The notes below the pieces were generated by a model. It made no database searches, was not told the origin of the DNA, and saw only the letters and a program-made list of their open reading frames with translations. A stretch of 64,000 nt of DNA from Komagataeibacter rhaeticus (GTDB taxonomy: Bacteria > Pseudomonadota > Alphaproteobacteria > Acetobacterales > Acetobacteraceae). A program made the translations under genes and the position numbers. The stretch spans positions 22,604 through 86,603 of the forward strand of contig NZ_NKTZ01000012.1 in assembly GCF_003207855.1 (NCBI RefSeq), in the 5' to 3' direction. Of the stretch, positions 45,693 through 54,352 are shown in pieces (position 1 is the first letter of the stretch; each line of letters opens with the position of its first letter).

Positions 45693-46502
45693 ATGTCGTA
45701 CGTACCCCTGTTAAAAAGAATGGACCGGTCCGACACTTCCCTGCTGAACAGTCTTGCGCAGGAGTTCAAGACAGCCAGACCATTTCCACATCTGGTCATG
45801 GACGGAATGTTCTGTGATTCCCTGCTGAACGAAGCGTTGCAGGCTTTTAATCTTGATCACATAAACAATATAAATGTATTCCAGAACCAGCTTCAGTCAA
45901 AGCGTTCGACCAGCACACAGTCCGTCATGCCGGCAGCAATACAACGGTATTTTGATATTGTAAACGGTGCACCGTTCCTCCGGCTACTGACCAGATTGAC
46001 AGGAATCACGAATCTGCTTCCCGACCCTTATCTTTATGGGGGCGGCATGCATGAAGTCGCGGGGCAGGGACATTTTCAGGTCCATACCGATTTTCGTCAT
46101 CATCCCCATACGTATCTGGAAAATCGACTGGCTTTGCTGACTTACCTCAATCATGACTGGAAGCCGGAATATGGCGGCCTGCTGGAACTGTGGCAGAAAA
46201 ATCCAACCCGGCCTGCCAGAAAAATCGTTCCCCGGTTCGGGCGCAGCGTTCTCATGCTCCAGTCGCCTGATTCATGGCATGGACACCCCCAGGCCGCGCG
46301 GGCAGGATCTCTGCGGCGGACACTCATTACATATTTTTACACGGCACCAAAAATAAAAGCCGACAGGACGGCACAAAGCACGATCTATCTATCCAACAGC
46401 AGACAATCGACCATGCAGAGAGCAGAAATATTCATACGGAACATAATTCCGCATTTTGTTATTGATACGGCAAGATGGGTCCGTCACAGAAAACGTAAGT
46501 AA
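45693..46502 (+). CDS. 2OG-Fe(II) dioxygenase (prolyl-4-hydroxylase type)
   Basis: 269 residues. The iron-binding HxD is in FQVHTDFRHHP (near residue 131), the distal His in SWHGHP (near 195) and the 2-oxoglutarate arginine in SLRRTLITYF. The N-terminal PFPHLVMDGMF is typical of this P4Hc group, often found in polysaccharide or glycan loci. AGGA before ATG 45693. Substrate unknown. Confidence 0.88.
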   Translation: MSYVPLLKRMDRSDTSLLNSLAQEFKTARPFPHLVMDGMFCDSLLNEALQAFNLDHINNINVFQNQLQSKRSTSTQSVMPAAIQRYFDIVNGAPFLRLLTRLTGITNLLPDPYLYGGGMHEVAGQGHFQVHTDFRHHPHTYLENRLALLTYLNHDWKPEYGGLLELWQKNPTRPARKIVPRFGRSVLMLQSPDSWHGHPQAARAGSLRRTLITYFYTAPKIKADRTAQSTIYLSNSRQSTMQRAEIFIRNIIPHFVIDTARWVRHRKRK

Positions 46503-46899
46503 AAATTTAGATGAGATTCCAGTTTTTCTTGAGAGCCATATCTTACAAATTATCGTTAAGCCTGTGATCACAGGATGGCTTGCTCGAACTATCACGGCAC
46601 ATTCGCGATGGTCTTGTGACGATTTTGTGCCGGTCAACTGAGCGTTTTCAGTCTTGGTCAAGGCTGGACATTGTTCGCATGTTTTCAACAATCTTCAATA
46701 TGCGTGCCCATATGGGATCCACAACCCGTATTCTCGAACTCTGATACGGCCTCGACCAGGAAACACGTTCGGACCACAGGCATCCCATAACGCCGTATCC
46801 TGCAAGATATCTTTTCCCGTTCGGAATCCTTCAGGTATTGTTATATTATAACGTTCCATATAAGCTTGGCGGATCACAACCGAATGAAGGGTGCCCGTC
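46503..46899. other. intergenic region upstream of truncated cobW
   Basis: Nothing recognised apart from the Zur-type box listed separately. Low coding appearance on both strands. Confidence 0.5.
46840..46852 (+). promoter_or_regulatory. Zur-type box
   Basis: GTTATATTATAAC is a near-perfect palindrome, within the wider ATTGTTATATTATAACGTT. It fits the alphaproteobacterial Zur consensus (TGTTATANNATAACA). It lies 47 bases before a truncated cobW-like ORF, the usual target of Zur. Confidence 0.7.
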
Positions 46900-47013
46900 A
46901 TGCACGAAAGGCGTTCAGTAACGGTTCTTTCCAGCTTTCCCGGAGCGGGAAAGACGACGCTTCTCAACCATATGCTCAATAACCGCGAGGGTCGCAAAGG
47001 CGATGGCCGATAA
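46900..47013 (+). pseudogene. truncated CobW/ZigA-type GTPase
   Basis: 37 residues: [20 protein letters not shown] then [12 protein letters not shown] and a stop. This is the N-terminal P-loop of COG0523 zinc chaperones (normally [16 protein letters not shown]...LNNREGRRVAVIVND), which are 320-400 residues long. The rest of the gene is missing. The intact Zur box upstream indicates recent loss. The stop lies inside the following ORF. Confidence 0.8.
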
Positions 47014-47323
47014 CGAACGGACCCTGCGGCACGAGATGTGGCGGCGCTATGCGGGTGATGACTGGGCAGCCTTCGATGCTCTTCCCCCAGCGATCCGCAA
47101 CCGGGTTGCAACACATGCCTATGATGCCTGGTCGGTCAATGTCATGATGCTGTGGCAGCATTACAAACGGCTCTATGGGCGCACGATGCGCGCCGAGCGG
47201 GCGTTGATCCGGTATCTTGATTATTGCGAGCGGCTGGAGCGCGAAGCGTTTGCCTCGCGCTACAACGAAGCCTACGGCATGACCCTGCCGCATGACGCGG
47301 CAGGCGTGACCGTGCTGAGATGA
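47003..47323 (+). CDS. small protein, possibly DUF6525-like
   Basis: 106 residues, overlapping the end of the truncated cobW by 11 bases. The pattern [23 protein letters not shown] resembles small alphaproteobacterial proteins of the DUF6525 kind, but I hold this loosely. No signal peptide. It might now be driven by the Zur-type promoter in front of the cobW fragment. Confidence 0.6.
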   Translation: MADNERTLRHEMWRRYAGDDWAAFDALPPAIRNRVATHAYDAWSVNVMMLWQHYKRLYGRTMRAERALIRYLDYCERLEREAFASRYNEAYGMTLPHDAAGVTVLR

Positions 47324-47381
47324 CACTGGCATCCGAATGCCACCATTCTGGCTTTTCAGCTGCCTGTAACAGCCTGTCGGG

Positions 47382-48557
47382 CTATCTGGCCTGACGGGCC
47401 TGCCGCTTTCGTTGCCAGATCATGATGCCCGTTACCACCAGCATGCACACGGCCAGACCCGACAGGCATATGAGGATACGGCCGCCAGGCCCGGCTATCC
47501 TGCCGCTATGCCATGGCAACTGCACCTGCATGACCAGATTGCCCGCAGCCCCCCGGCCGGGCATGTCACCTGCCGTGATCTGGCCGGTTTTCAGATCCAC
47601 GGTAACCATGGGACTTCCCAGCCCGGAGGGTTCTGTTCCCTGATTGCTGAAAAGGTAGAACATGGCGGTCCCGCCATCCGGGTCCAGCAATACTGCGGCC
47701 GGTCTCTCGCCGCTGCCATGAGCCCGCACGAAACCTGCGGCGAGACCTTCGGCCTGATCAATCGTAACCGGATGGACCGGGCGCCGTGTATCCGTCATGG
47801 GCGGCACGGTAGGCAGGATGGTCCGGATGACGGGATTGAAGACCTCATCCTCAAGCGCCAGCGCCACCCCGCTTATGGCCATGCCCAGCAGGACAACCCA
47901 TAGCCACAGCGAGACGGCCCGGTGCAGGTCAAACGTGATCCGTATGGAAGAACGCCGCAGGCCAATCGCCCATGTCTTGCGCCATTGCCGCCAGAATGCC
48001 TGCCGCCATGCAGGCTGGTGCAACGGAAAGGTCAGGAGCAGGCCGACCACACAGTCAATCGACCACAGCATGGCCGATATCCCCATGACCCACATGCCCG
48101 CCTGGCCCATATCGAGGGAATAATGAACCCGGTATACAAAGGCCATCAGCGCACGACGGTTGAAGCAGCACCCTTCGGCCGGGCGCATGCCCTGAATGCG
48201 CCCCGTGCCGGGATCGAGAAAGATTTCGTTTTCAACCGGATCTTTCCTGCCCGCGACTGTTTCGGACGAATAGACCTCGATCGCACGCCCTGCAGGAGGG
48301 CGGTAGAGCAGGGCGGTCACCTGCGTTTCAGGGTGCTGCCGCTTCAGGCGCGCCAGCAATACTGAAACCGGCAGGGGATGTGCCGGGGCAGAAGCATGGA
48401 ACAGGTCAGGATTGAGGGCCGCGTCAATTTCCGTGCGGAACACGCTGATGCTTCCCGTAAGCCCTGCAATGAACAATACACCCGACAGCAGCAGCCCCGT
48501 ATATCGGTGCAGGCGCACAAGGGCCGGACGAACGGTTTTCAGGGTCAGGACAGCCAT
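47382..48557 (-). CDS. PepSY-associated TM protein
   Basis: 391 residues from ATG 48557 (AAGG upstream); the frame extends upstream to 48692 but that part has no family character. The start LHRYTGLLLSGVLFIAGLTGSISVF is typical of the PepSY_TM/PiuB family, with further membrane segments near 185, 240 and 365. Members are commonly iron-regulated and linked to siderophore receptors, perhaps as reductases. It is divergent from the fec-type sigma factor with a Fur box between. Confidence 0.9.
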   Translation of the reverse strand: MAVLTLKTVRPALVRLHRYTGLLLSGVLFIAGLTGSISVFRTEIDAALNPDLFHASAPAHPLPVSVLLARLKRQHPETQVTALLYRPPAGRAIEVYSSETVAGRKDPVENEIFLDPGTGRIQGMRPAEGCCFNRRALMAFVYRVHYSLDMGQAGMWVMGISAMLWSIDCVVGLLLTFPLHQPAWRQAFWRQWRKTWAIGLRRSSIRITFDLHRAVSLWLWVVLLGMAISGVALALEDEVFNPVIRTILPTVPPMTDTRRPVHPVTIDQAEGLAAGFVRAHGSGERPAAVLLDPDGGTAMFYLFSNQGTEPSGLGSPMVTVDLKTGQITAGDMPGRGAAGNLVMQVQLPWHSGRIAGPGGRILICLSGLAVCMLVVTGIMIWQRKRQARQAR

Positions 48558-48710
48558 CCTGCATGCCTTGGCACGCCCATCAGGGCAGGGCAACAAAAGA
48601 AAATAAGACGCGTTCGCATATTTGGCCGTCCGGTTTCCCAAACGCCCTGCCGAGGAATGGCATGTCTGGCAATCCGGAATGTATCGAAACATTACATTGC
48701 TGTTTTTTTA

Positions 48711-48728
48711 TTGATAATGATTATTATG
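48711..48728. promoter_or_regulatory. Fur-type box between PepSY and fecI
   Basis: TTGATAATGATTATTATG matches the classical Fur consensus GATAATGATAATCATTATC over most positions. It lies in the divergent promoter of the PepSY protein and the ECF sigma factor and so may repress both in iron-replete cells. Confidence 0.8.
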
Positions 48729-48793
48729 TTCATATAAGGAAGGCGCGTGCCCCGTCCGGGCGCTGACGCACGCTGTCAAGGAATCTTCAGGCC

Positions 48794-49303
48794 GTGGCCT
48801 CGACCGATCACCTTCTGGAAACCTATCTGGCAAACCGGTCGCGTTTCGTGTCCTTCGCCGTATCCATGGTCGGTTGCGCGGCACAGGCCGAGGATATCGT
48901 GCAGGATGCGTTTGTTCAGGTCGCATCCGTCAGGCGGCAGGGGATCGTGTTCAACCCTGTTGCGTATCTGACCGCGATCATACGCAATCTGGCGCTTGAT
49001 CATCTGCGGGCCGCGCGCAGGCAGATCCCGACCGAGATCGATCATACCCTGCTGGCTGATACGGGTGCGGGGTCGATATCGCCCGAAGCCCATTGCGGGC
49101 ACCGGCAGGAACTGCATAGCGTGGCACATGCCCTGGGCAGCCTGCCGCCACGCACCCGCCGCGCGTTCGAGATGTATCGCATCGGTGGCTACACATTGCA
49201 GGAAATCGCGACCGTTCTGGATGTTTCCACCACGCGCGTGCACAGGATGATCCAGATCGCGCTGGTGGCCTGTGCCACGGCCCTGCCAGACATGGGGCCC
49301 TAA
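48794..49303 (+). CDS. ECF sigma factor, FecI type
   Basis: 169 residues from GTG 48794. Region 2 contains AEDIVQDAFVQVASV and YLTAIIRNLALDHLRAARRQ; region 4 contains LPPRTRRAFEMYRIGGYTLQEIA and VSTTRVHRMI. With the FecR-like anti-sigma protein and STN-type receptor downstream it forms a surface-signalling set that turns on the receptor when its siderophore is bound. Fur box upstream. Confidence 0.93.
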   Translation: MASTDHLLETYLANRSRFVSFAVSMVGCAAQAEDIVQDAFVQVASVRRQGIVFNPVAYLTAIIRNLALDHLRAARRQIPTEIDHTLLADTGAGSISPEAHCGHRQELHSVAHALGSLPPRTRRAFEMYRIGGYTLQEIATVLDVSTTRVHRMIQIALVACATALPDMGP

Positions 49304-49402
49304 AATTTTCCCCCTGGCGTTAAAAAACAGGCACCTGCGCCGTCCCTGTTCCTGGAAATACGTTCAGCGCCACGGGCGCGGAACGAATGGGGATGGGCAC
49401 GG

Positions 49403-50398
49403 ATGAACACACAGCCAACACCGGGCGCTAAACGTGCCATGCTGGAAGCCGCCACCTGGAAAATCCGCCTCAATGAGGCACCGGATGATGAAACGGCAAG
49501 GGCGGAATGGGCCGCATGGCGCGCGCGGCACCCCGACCATGAGCAGGCATGGCGCCGGATGGAACGCGCCTGGGCCCTTACGGGCCAGATGGTTCCCGTA
49601 ACGCCCCCGCATGACCGGCCCGCAACATCCCGGCGGCCTGCGGCTGGCAGAACGGCCCGGGCACGCCCGTTGCGGATTGCCGCGGCCTGCATGCTGCCGG
49701 TGGCGGCGAGCCTGCTGGCCTTTGCCACGCCGGACCTCATGTTCCGCCTGCAGGCCGATTATTACACGAAAACGGGCGAAACCCGCACGGTCAGCCTGTC
49801 GGATGGAACGGCGGTGACCCTGGCAGGTCATTCCGCCATTGCCGTGGATTATGCGGGTCGGGAACGGGGGGTTACGCTGCTGGCCGGGGAGGCGTTTTTC
49901 AATGTCGTGCATGACGGAAAACGTGGCTTTGCCGTCAGGGCAGGAAATGTGACGACGCGCGATATCGGCACCGCCTTTGATGTGCAGATGACCGGCCCCC
50001 ATGTCACTGTTGCCGTGCGCGAGGGCATCGTGAGCGTATCCCGCCAGTCCGACCCTGCCCTGCGCCTGACCGCAGGCGAGACATGGGCGGTCGACCAGCA
50101 TACGGGGCAGGCCCATCGCGGCGCGATCGAGCCGGAGGATGTCGGTTCATGGCGGTCAGGGCAGATGGTGCTGAACGACGTACGGTTTTCTGACGCGGTC
50201 GCGGTGCTGGGGCGCTATTATCCGGGTACCATCGTGACCCATGGTCTTGAGCACGACACCATCCCGGTAGGGGGCGTGTATGACCTGCATCATCCCAGAG
50301 AGGCGCTGGAAGCCCTGTGCGCGCTGCATGGAAGCAGGCTTGTCACGCTCCCGGCAGGCTTCACCCTGGTGCTGGCGGACCACAACAAAGCCCCCTGA
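49403..50398 (+). CDS. FecR-family anti-sigma/sigma regulator
   Basis: 331 residues: N-terminal DUF4880 (WKIRLNEAPDDETARAEWAAW), a single membrane segment (about residues 90-110, AAACMLPVAASLLAF), a periplasmic FecR domain (ETRTVSLSDGTAVTLAGHS, GEAFFNVVHD, VAVREGIVSVS) and an STN-like C-terminal part. It transmits the receptor signal through the inner membrane to the sigma factor encoded just upstream. Confidence 0.93.
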   Translation: MNTQPTPGAKRAMLEAATWKIRLNEAPDDETARAEWAAWRARHPDHEQAWRRMERAWALTGQMVPVTPPHDRPATSRRPAAGRTARARPLRIAAACMLPVAASLLAFATPDLMFRLQADYYTKTGETRTVSLSDGTAVTLAGHSAIAVDYAGRERGVTLLAGEAFFNVVHDGKRGFAVRAGNVTTRDIGTAFDVQMTGPHVTVAVREGIVSVSRQSDPALRLTAGETWAVDQHTGQAHRGAIEPEDVGSWRSGQMVLNDVRFSDAVAVLGRYYPGTIVTHGLEHDTIPVGGVYDLHHPREALEALCALHGSRLVTLPAGFTLVLADHNKAP

Positions 50399-50522
50399 TG
50401 GGCCCACACGGGCAATCAGGCCGCGCACAACCGCTACCGCAGCGCTTTTTTCAGGGGATCGCTAAAAAAAGTTTCACCCACACGTTAAAAATAAATCGTC
50501 TCAACGGACATGAATATACGCG

Positions 50523-50541
50523 AATGCAATTCGTTTGCATT
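50523..50541. promoter_or_regulatory. AATGCAA-N5-TTGCATT dyad before receptor gene
   Basis: Perfect seven-base inverted repeat with a five-base spacer, 33 bases upstream of the receptor ATG. TGCAA-N5-TTGCA resembles the Fur/Mur-type operators reported in alphaproteobacteria, different from the classical box at 48711. Candidate iron or sigma-related operator. Confidence 0.5.
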
Positions 50542-50573
50542 TTCTGCCAACCGTCCGCCCGTGAGACCTAACC

Positions 50574-53084
50574 ATGCCGTGTGTTCTTCTGCCGTGCCGC
50601 CGCAATCGCATCCGGCTTTCCCGATCCAGCCTGCTTACGGGCACATCCGCCCTGCTGTTCGTCATGTGGGCCGCCACGGGCTATCATGCCGTAGCGGCAC
50701 CGGTTGAGGGCAACGTGACCGTCCCGCCATCACCGGCACAGCCCTTCAGTATTCCCGCCCAGCCGCTGGACCGCGCCCTTGCCGCCCTTGGCGCGCAGAC
50801 AGGTATGCAGATCGCGTTCGACAGCGCCACGATAGCGGGTGCACGCTCAGGGGCGGTGAGCGGGCAGATGACAGCGGAACAGGCGCTTGCCAGCCTTCTG
50901 GCGGGCACGGGCATCAGTTACCACAGAACCGGGGCACATTCCGTCTCACTCATCCGCGCATCGTCCGCAATCATCCTTGATCCGGTGCGGGTGGAAGGGC
51001 AGGGGAACGGAGGCGGTAGAAAAGGCTGGAAAGAAGAGCAGATCGCCGTTTACGCCACATCGGGGCGGGCAGGGCTTGTGCCCAGGAATTCCAGTGCCGC
51101 CACCAAAACCGACACCCCCCTGATCGAAACCCCGGAATCCATATCCGTCGTGACCCGCGCGCAGCTGGACCAGCAGAACGCCCGCACCATAGCCGAGGCC
51201 CTGCGATATAATGCGGGTGTGTCGGGCGATGTGGCATCGGGCTACACCACGCGGTTCGACATGGTGGAAATCCGTGGCTTTCAGGGGGCCGCGGGCGCGG
51301 ATGAGTTTGTTGACAACCTGCGCCTGTTCAACGGCGCCTATTACGCAACACAGCAGATCGACCCGTACCTGCTTGACCGCATCGACATCCTCAAGGGGCC
51401 GCCATCGGTCCTGTACGGGCAGTCCAACCCCGGCGGGGCCATCGTGCTGACCACGAAACAGCCGACGGCAGTACCCGTCCACTCCATCTCGGTCGAGGGC
51501 GGAACATACGGCTACGTGCGCGGCACCGCCGATTTTGGCGGGCGGATCGACCGTGATGGCAAGTGGCTGTACCGCATCGCCGCAACCGCCACCACGTCCG
51601 GCACGCAGGACGAACACACCCGTAACGAACGCTTCGGCGTCCTGCCATCGCTGACATGGACCCCCAATGACCGCCTGACCATGACGCTGTCCGCCTTCTG
51701 GCAGCGTGACCCGCGTGGCGGCAATTTTGATACCGCGCCGCTGGAAGGCACCATCCTGCCCAACCCGAATGGCAAGATTTCGGACCATTTCTATCCCGGC
51801 GACCCCAATTTCGAGACCTACAAGCGCACCCAGACGGCGGTGAACTACCGCCTGAGCTACCAGATTGCGCCCAACTGGACGTTCAAATCATTTGCCCGTT
51901 ACGCCAATGTGGGGGCGTTTTTCCAGCAGGTATCCTCGGGCGGGCTGCTTGATGATGACAACCGCACGCTGGAGCGCGCCGCATACGGGTCAGAGGAACA
52001 TTTCGACACGATTACGGTGGAAGAGCAGATCCTTGGCCATTTCCGCACCGGGCCGGTCAGACACAACGTGATCATTGGCGGTAACTGGCAGAATATCCGT
52101 GATTCCGCCAACCTGTATTACGGCGATGCCCCATCACTAGATGTCTTTTCCCCCACATACGGGCAGAGCATCGGCAAGCTGGACCTGTATGAAGCCCAGA
52201 GCATCACCACCAACCAGGAAGGCATATATGGCGAGGACCAGATGACATGGGGCCACCTGCATGTGCAGGGTGGCGTGCGCCATGACTGGTCCACCATCGA
52301 CACCCGCGACCAGACCGATAGCGGCGGCAGCTTCAACCAGTCCGATCAGGCCACGACGTGGCGTGGCGGCATCCTGTATGCCTTCCCCATCGGGCTTTCA
52401 CCCTATTTCCATTACGCGGAATCCTTCCAGCCTGCCAACAACCTGTCCTTCAATGGCACGCCGTTCAAGCCCACCCGGGGACGGCAGTTTGAAGTGGGGC
52501 TGAAATACCAGCCGCATGGCTTCAACGGCTTTTTCACGGCCGCACTGTATGACCTCAAGCAGAGCAACGTGCTGGTCACTGATCCGGTCCATATCGATTT
52601 CTATACCCAGACCGGCGGCATCCGCTCACGCGGGATCGAACTTGAAGCCCATGTGGACCTGACCCGCAACCTGAACATCATCGCGGCCTATACCTATCAG
52701 GACGTGGCCTATACGCGCGGCAGTGGCGACCTGACCGGCGAGCGCCCGATTGCCGTACCCAAGCAGACATTCTCGGTCTGGGGGCATTATGACCTGCGCA
52801 ACGGCCCGCTGCGCGGCCTGGGGTTTGGCGCGGGCGTGCGCTACAACGGCAATACGCTGGTGGACAACACGCTGGAATATGTCACACCGAGCTATGTGCT
52901 GGTGGATGCACAGGCGCAGTATGCCCTTGATGCCGTAGCCCCACGGATGAAGGGCATGCTGTTTCAGGTCACCGCGCAGAACCTGCTCAACCAGCGGTAC
53001 TATCCCGGCTGCGCGGGGGCCGATACCGGCTGCTATATCGGCGCGAACCGCAATGTGATCGGCAAGATGACGTATAGCTGGTAG
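50574..53084 (+). CDS. TonB-dependent siderophore receptor with STN signalling domain
   Basis: 836 residues. Signal peptide about residues 1-42, STN (secretin/TonB short N-terminal) domain about 58-125 (IPAQPLDRALAALGAQTGMQ), plug starting at TPLIETPESISVVTRAQL, then a barrel ending VIGKMTYSW. The STN domain contacts the FecR-like protein encoded upstream. It belongs to the FhuA/FpvA-type group for ferric siderophores, probably hydroxamates or mixed types. Confidence 0.94.
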   Translation: MPCVLLPCRRNRIRLSRSSLLTGTSALLFVMWAATGYHAVAAPVEGNVTVPPSPAQPFSIPAQPLDRALAALGAQTGMQIAFDSATIAGARSGAVSGQMTAEQALASLLAGTGISYHRTGAHSVSLIRASSAIILDPVRVEGQGNGGGRKGWKEEQIAVYATSGRAGLVPRNSSAATKTDTPLIETPESISVVTRAQLDQQNARTIAEALRYNAGVSGDVASGYTTRFDMVEIRGFQGAAGADEFVDNLRLFNGAYYATQQIDPYLLDRIDILKGPPSVLYGQSNPGGAIVLTTKQPTAVPVHSISVEGGTYGYVRGTADFGGRIDRDGKWLYRIAATATTSGTQDEHTRNERFGVLPSLTWTPNDRLTMTLSAFWQRDPRGGNFDTAPLEGTILPNPNGKISDHFYPGDPNFETYKRTQTAVNYRLSYQIAPNWTFKSFARYANVGAFFQQVSSGGLLDDDNRTLERAAYGSEEHFDTITVEEQILGHFRTGPVRHNVIIGGNWQNIRDSANLYYGDAPSLDVFSPTYGQSIGKLDLYEAQSITTNQEGIYGEDQMTWGHLHVQGGVRHDWSTIDTRDQTDSGGSFNQSDQATTWRGGILYAFPIGLSPYFHYAESFQPANNLSFNGTPFKPTRGRQFEVGLKYQPHGFNGFFTAALYDLKQSNVLVTDPVHIDFYTQTGGIRSRGIELEAHVDLTRNLNIIAAYTYQDVAYTRGSGDLTGERPIAVPKQTFSVWGHYDLRNGPLRGLGFGAGVRYNGNTLVDNTLEYVTPSYVLVDAQAQYALDAVAPRMKGMLFQVTAQNLLNQRYYPGCAGADTGCYIGANRNVIGKMTYSW

Positions 53085-53554
53085 TGACTACAAATATTGA
53101 CTGTCAGTTATGCGATTAACGCATGATGCAGCGAAGGTGTCCCATACAGACGATCCATCCCGGCAGGAAATAACAGCGCGCAGAGACAGCCGTCCGATAT
53201 TTTTGGACGGTTTCATGCAACATACTGATTCACCTATACTTTCCCAGGAACTCAGAACGCATATCGCATGTGTCCCGACGGTGACATACGAACATCGGCC
53301 ACATCACACGCAACTTTAACATGCGAATGATTATTATTACATGACAGGAAAACAGCAGGAGATACGACGCACGACAAGGCAAAGCCCCGTGCGTCGATCT
53401 CCTTGGAGGCGATGCCCGTGTCCTACGCGGACAAGATTTTCTGGAAGTCCTTTATCCGCCGGGAGCGTTGGCGCACCATCCATGCCTGATCCGCGTGAGC
53501 CCGCCAGCGGCAGGGGCGTGACCAGGCTGCTGTCAGGCATGTGTCCATATGCAC
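53085..53554. other. intergenic region with hairpin, Fur-like box and doubtful ORF
   Basis: A plus-strand hairpin CCGTCC (53190-53195) / GGACGG (53205-53210) followed by TTTC may end the receptor transcript. A Fur-like sequence lies at 53323-53340, directly before ATG 53341 of a 79-codon frame with no recognised match. The +1 frame within it reads VDLLGGDARVL, reminiscent of the start of HemP, but the conserved HemP end is absent. Confidence 0.45.
53323..53340 (+). promoter_or_regulatory. Fur-like box, orphan
   Basis: GCGAATGATTATTATTAC resembles a Fur half-to-two-thirds box. It has no clear gene behind it on the plus strand; see the surrounding region. Confidence 0.5.
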
Positions 53555-54160
53555 TCAGAGAGATGTCGCGGCAGTCCTGATTTTATCTTGTGATGCAGGA
53601 ACAAACGATTTCATACGGGCGTAACTCTCGCGCGCGCCATGAATAAAGCGTTCGGCATCCAGTCGCGCATTATCAATCGCATCACGAAACGCCGTCCAGG
53701 AAATCCCACGTCCCATCGGGTCCGGCGCCAGATGACGCGCGCCGAAACTGGCACCATACCCCATTTTATCAACGAGCCTGATCAGGATGTTGGCCCCGAG
53801 CTTGGAGCCTTCCGCTACGTAAAGCCATCCGAGGGCGGTCGAGGGATCGGGAATATCCACAGACATGCGCGGGGCAGGGCAGCCGATACCCAGATCCTCC
53901 ATATCCGCACTCACCTGCCGGAACCTGTTTCTTACCGCCAGATCGGGCACGATACGGGCAAGATCATCACGGCTGTAAAGCGGGTCCAGATCCCGATGAA
54001 AAAGATACTGCATCAGCACAAAGTTCCGATAGCCCGCAGCATCCGTAAACATGCCACGGGACATGACGATACGATTGAGATCATCATGGATCTGGTGGGT
54101 CGCTTCACGTACCTGGGATGAAAGAGGCGTACGGACGTTTCCATCATTCAGAAGGGCCAT
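53555..54160 (-). CDS. biliverdin-producing heme oxygenase
   Basis: 201 residues, the length of bacterial HemO/PigA enzymes that open heme to biliverdin, CO and iron. The proximal ligand is likely His25 in REATHQIHDDLNR, and the distal helix region is GWLYVAEGSKLGANIL. It is transcribed divergently from the heme receptor, sharing an iron-responsive intergenic region with a perfect Fur box at 54323. Confidence 0.92.
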   Translation of the reverse strand: MALLNDGNVRTPLSSQVREATHQIHDDLNRIVMSRGMFTDAAGYRNFVLMQYLFHRDLDPLYSRDDLARIVPDLAVRNRFRQVSADMEDLGIGCPAPRMSVDIPDPSTALGWLYVAEGSKLGANILIRLVDKMGYGASFGARHLAPDPMGRGISWTAFRDAIDNARLDAERFIHGARESYARMKSFVPASQDKIRTAATSL

Positions 54161-54322
54161 GTCTTTATTCCTGTTACAATTTTATACTTAGCGGATAGTG
54201 GCCTGATTCCTGTTTTTGACATGAACCGGCCGCCGTAATCTGGCACTTTTTACGGATAATGCAACTAAGAATCAGGCGCAACAAATTCCTTGCTGCGGCT
54301 CAGTTTGTGGCGTTATAGTGTC

Positions 54323-54341
54323 GATAATGATTCTCATTATC
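54323..54341. promoter_or_regulatory. perfect palindromic Fur box
   Basis: GATAATGATTCTCATTATC, a perfect dyad differing from the Fur consensus only in the central three bases. It lies 12 bases before the heme receptor ATG and 160 bases before the heme oxygenase start on the other strand, so it should repress at least the receptor operon. Confidence 0.9.
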
Positions 54342-54352
54342 GATGGTGAATA

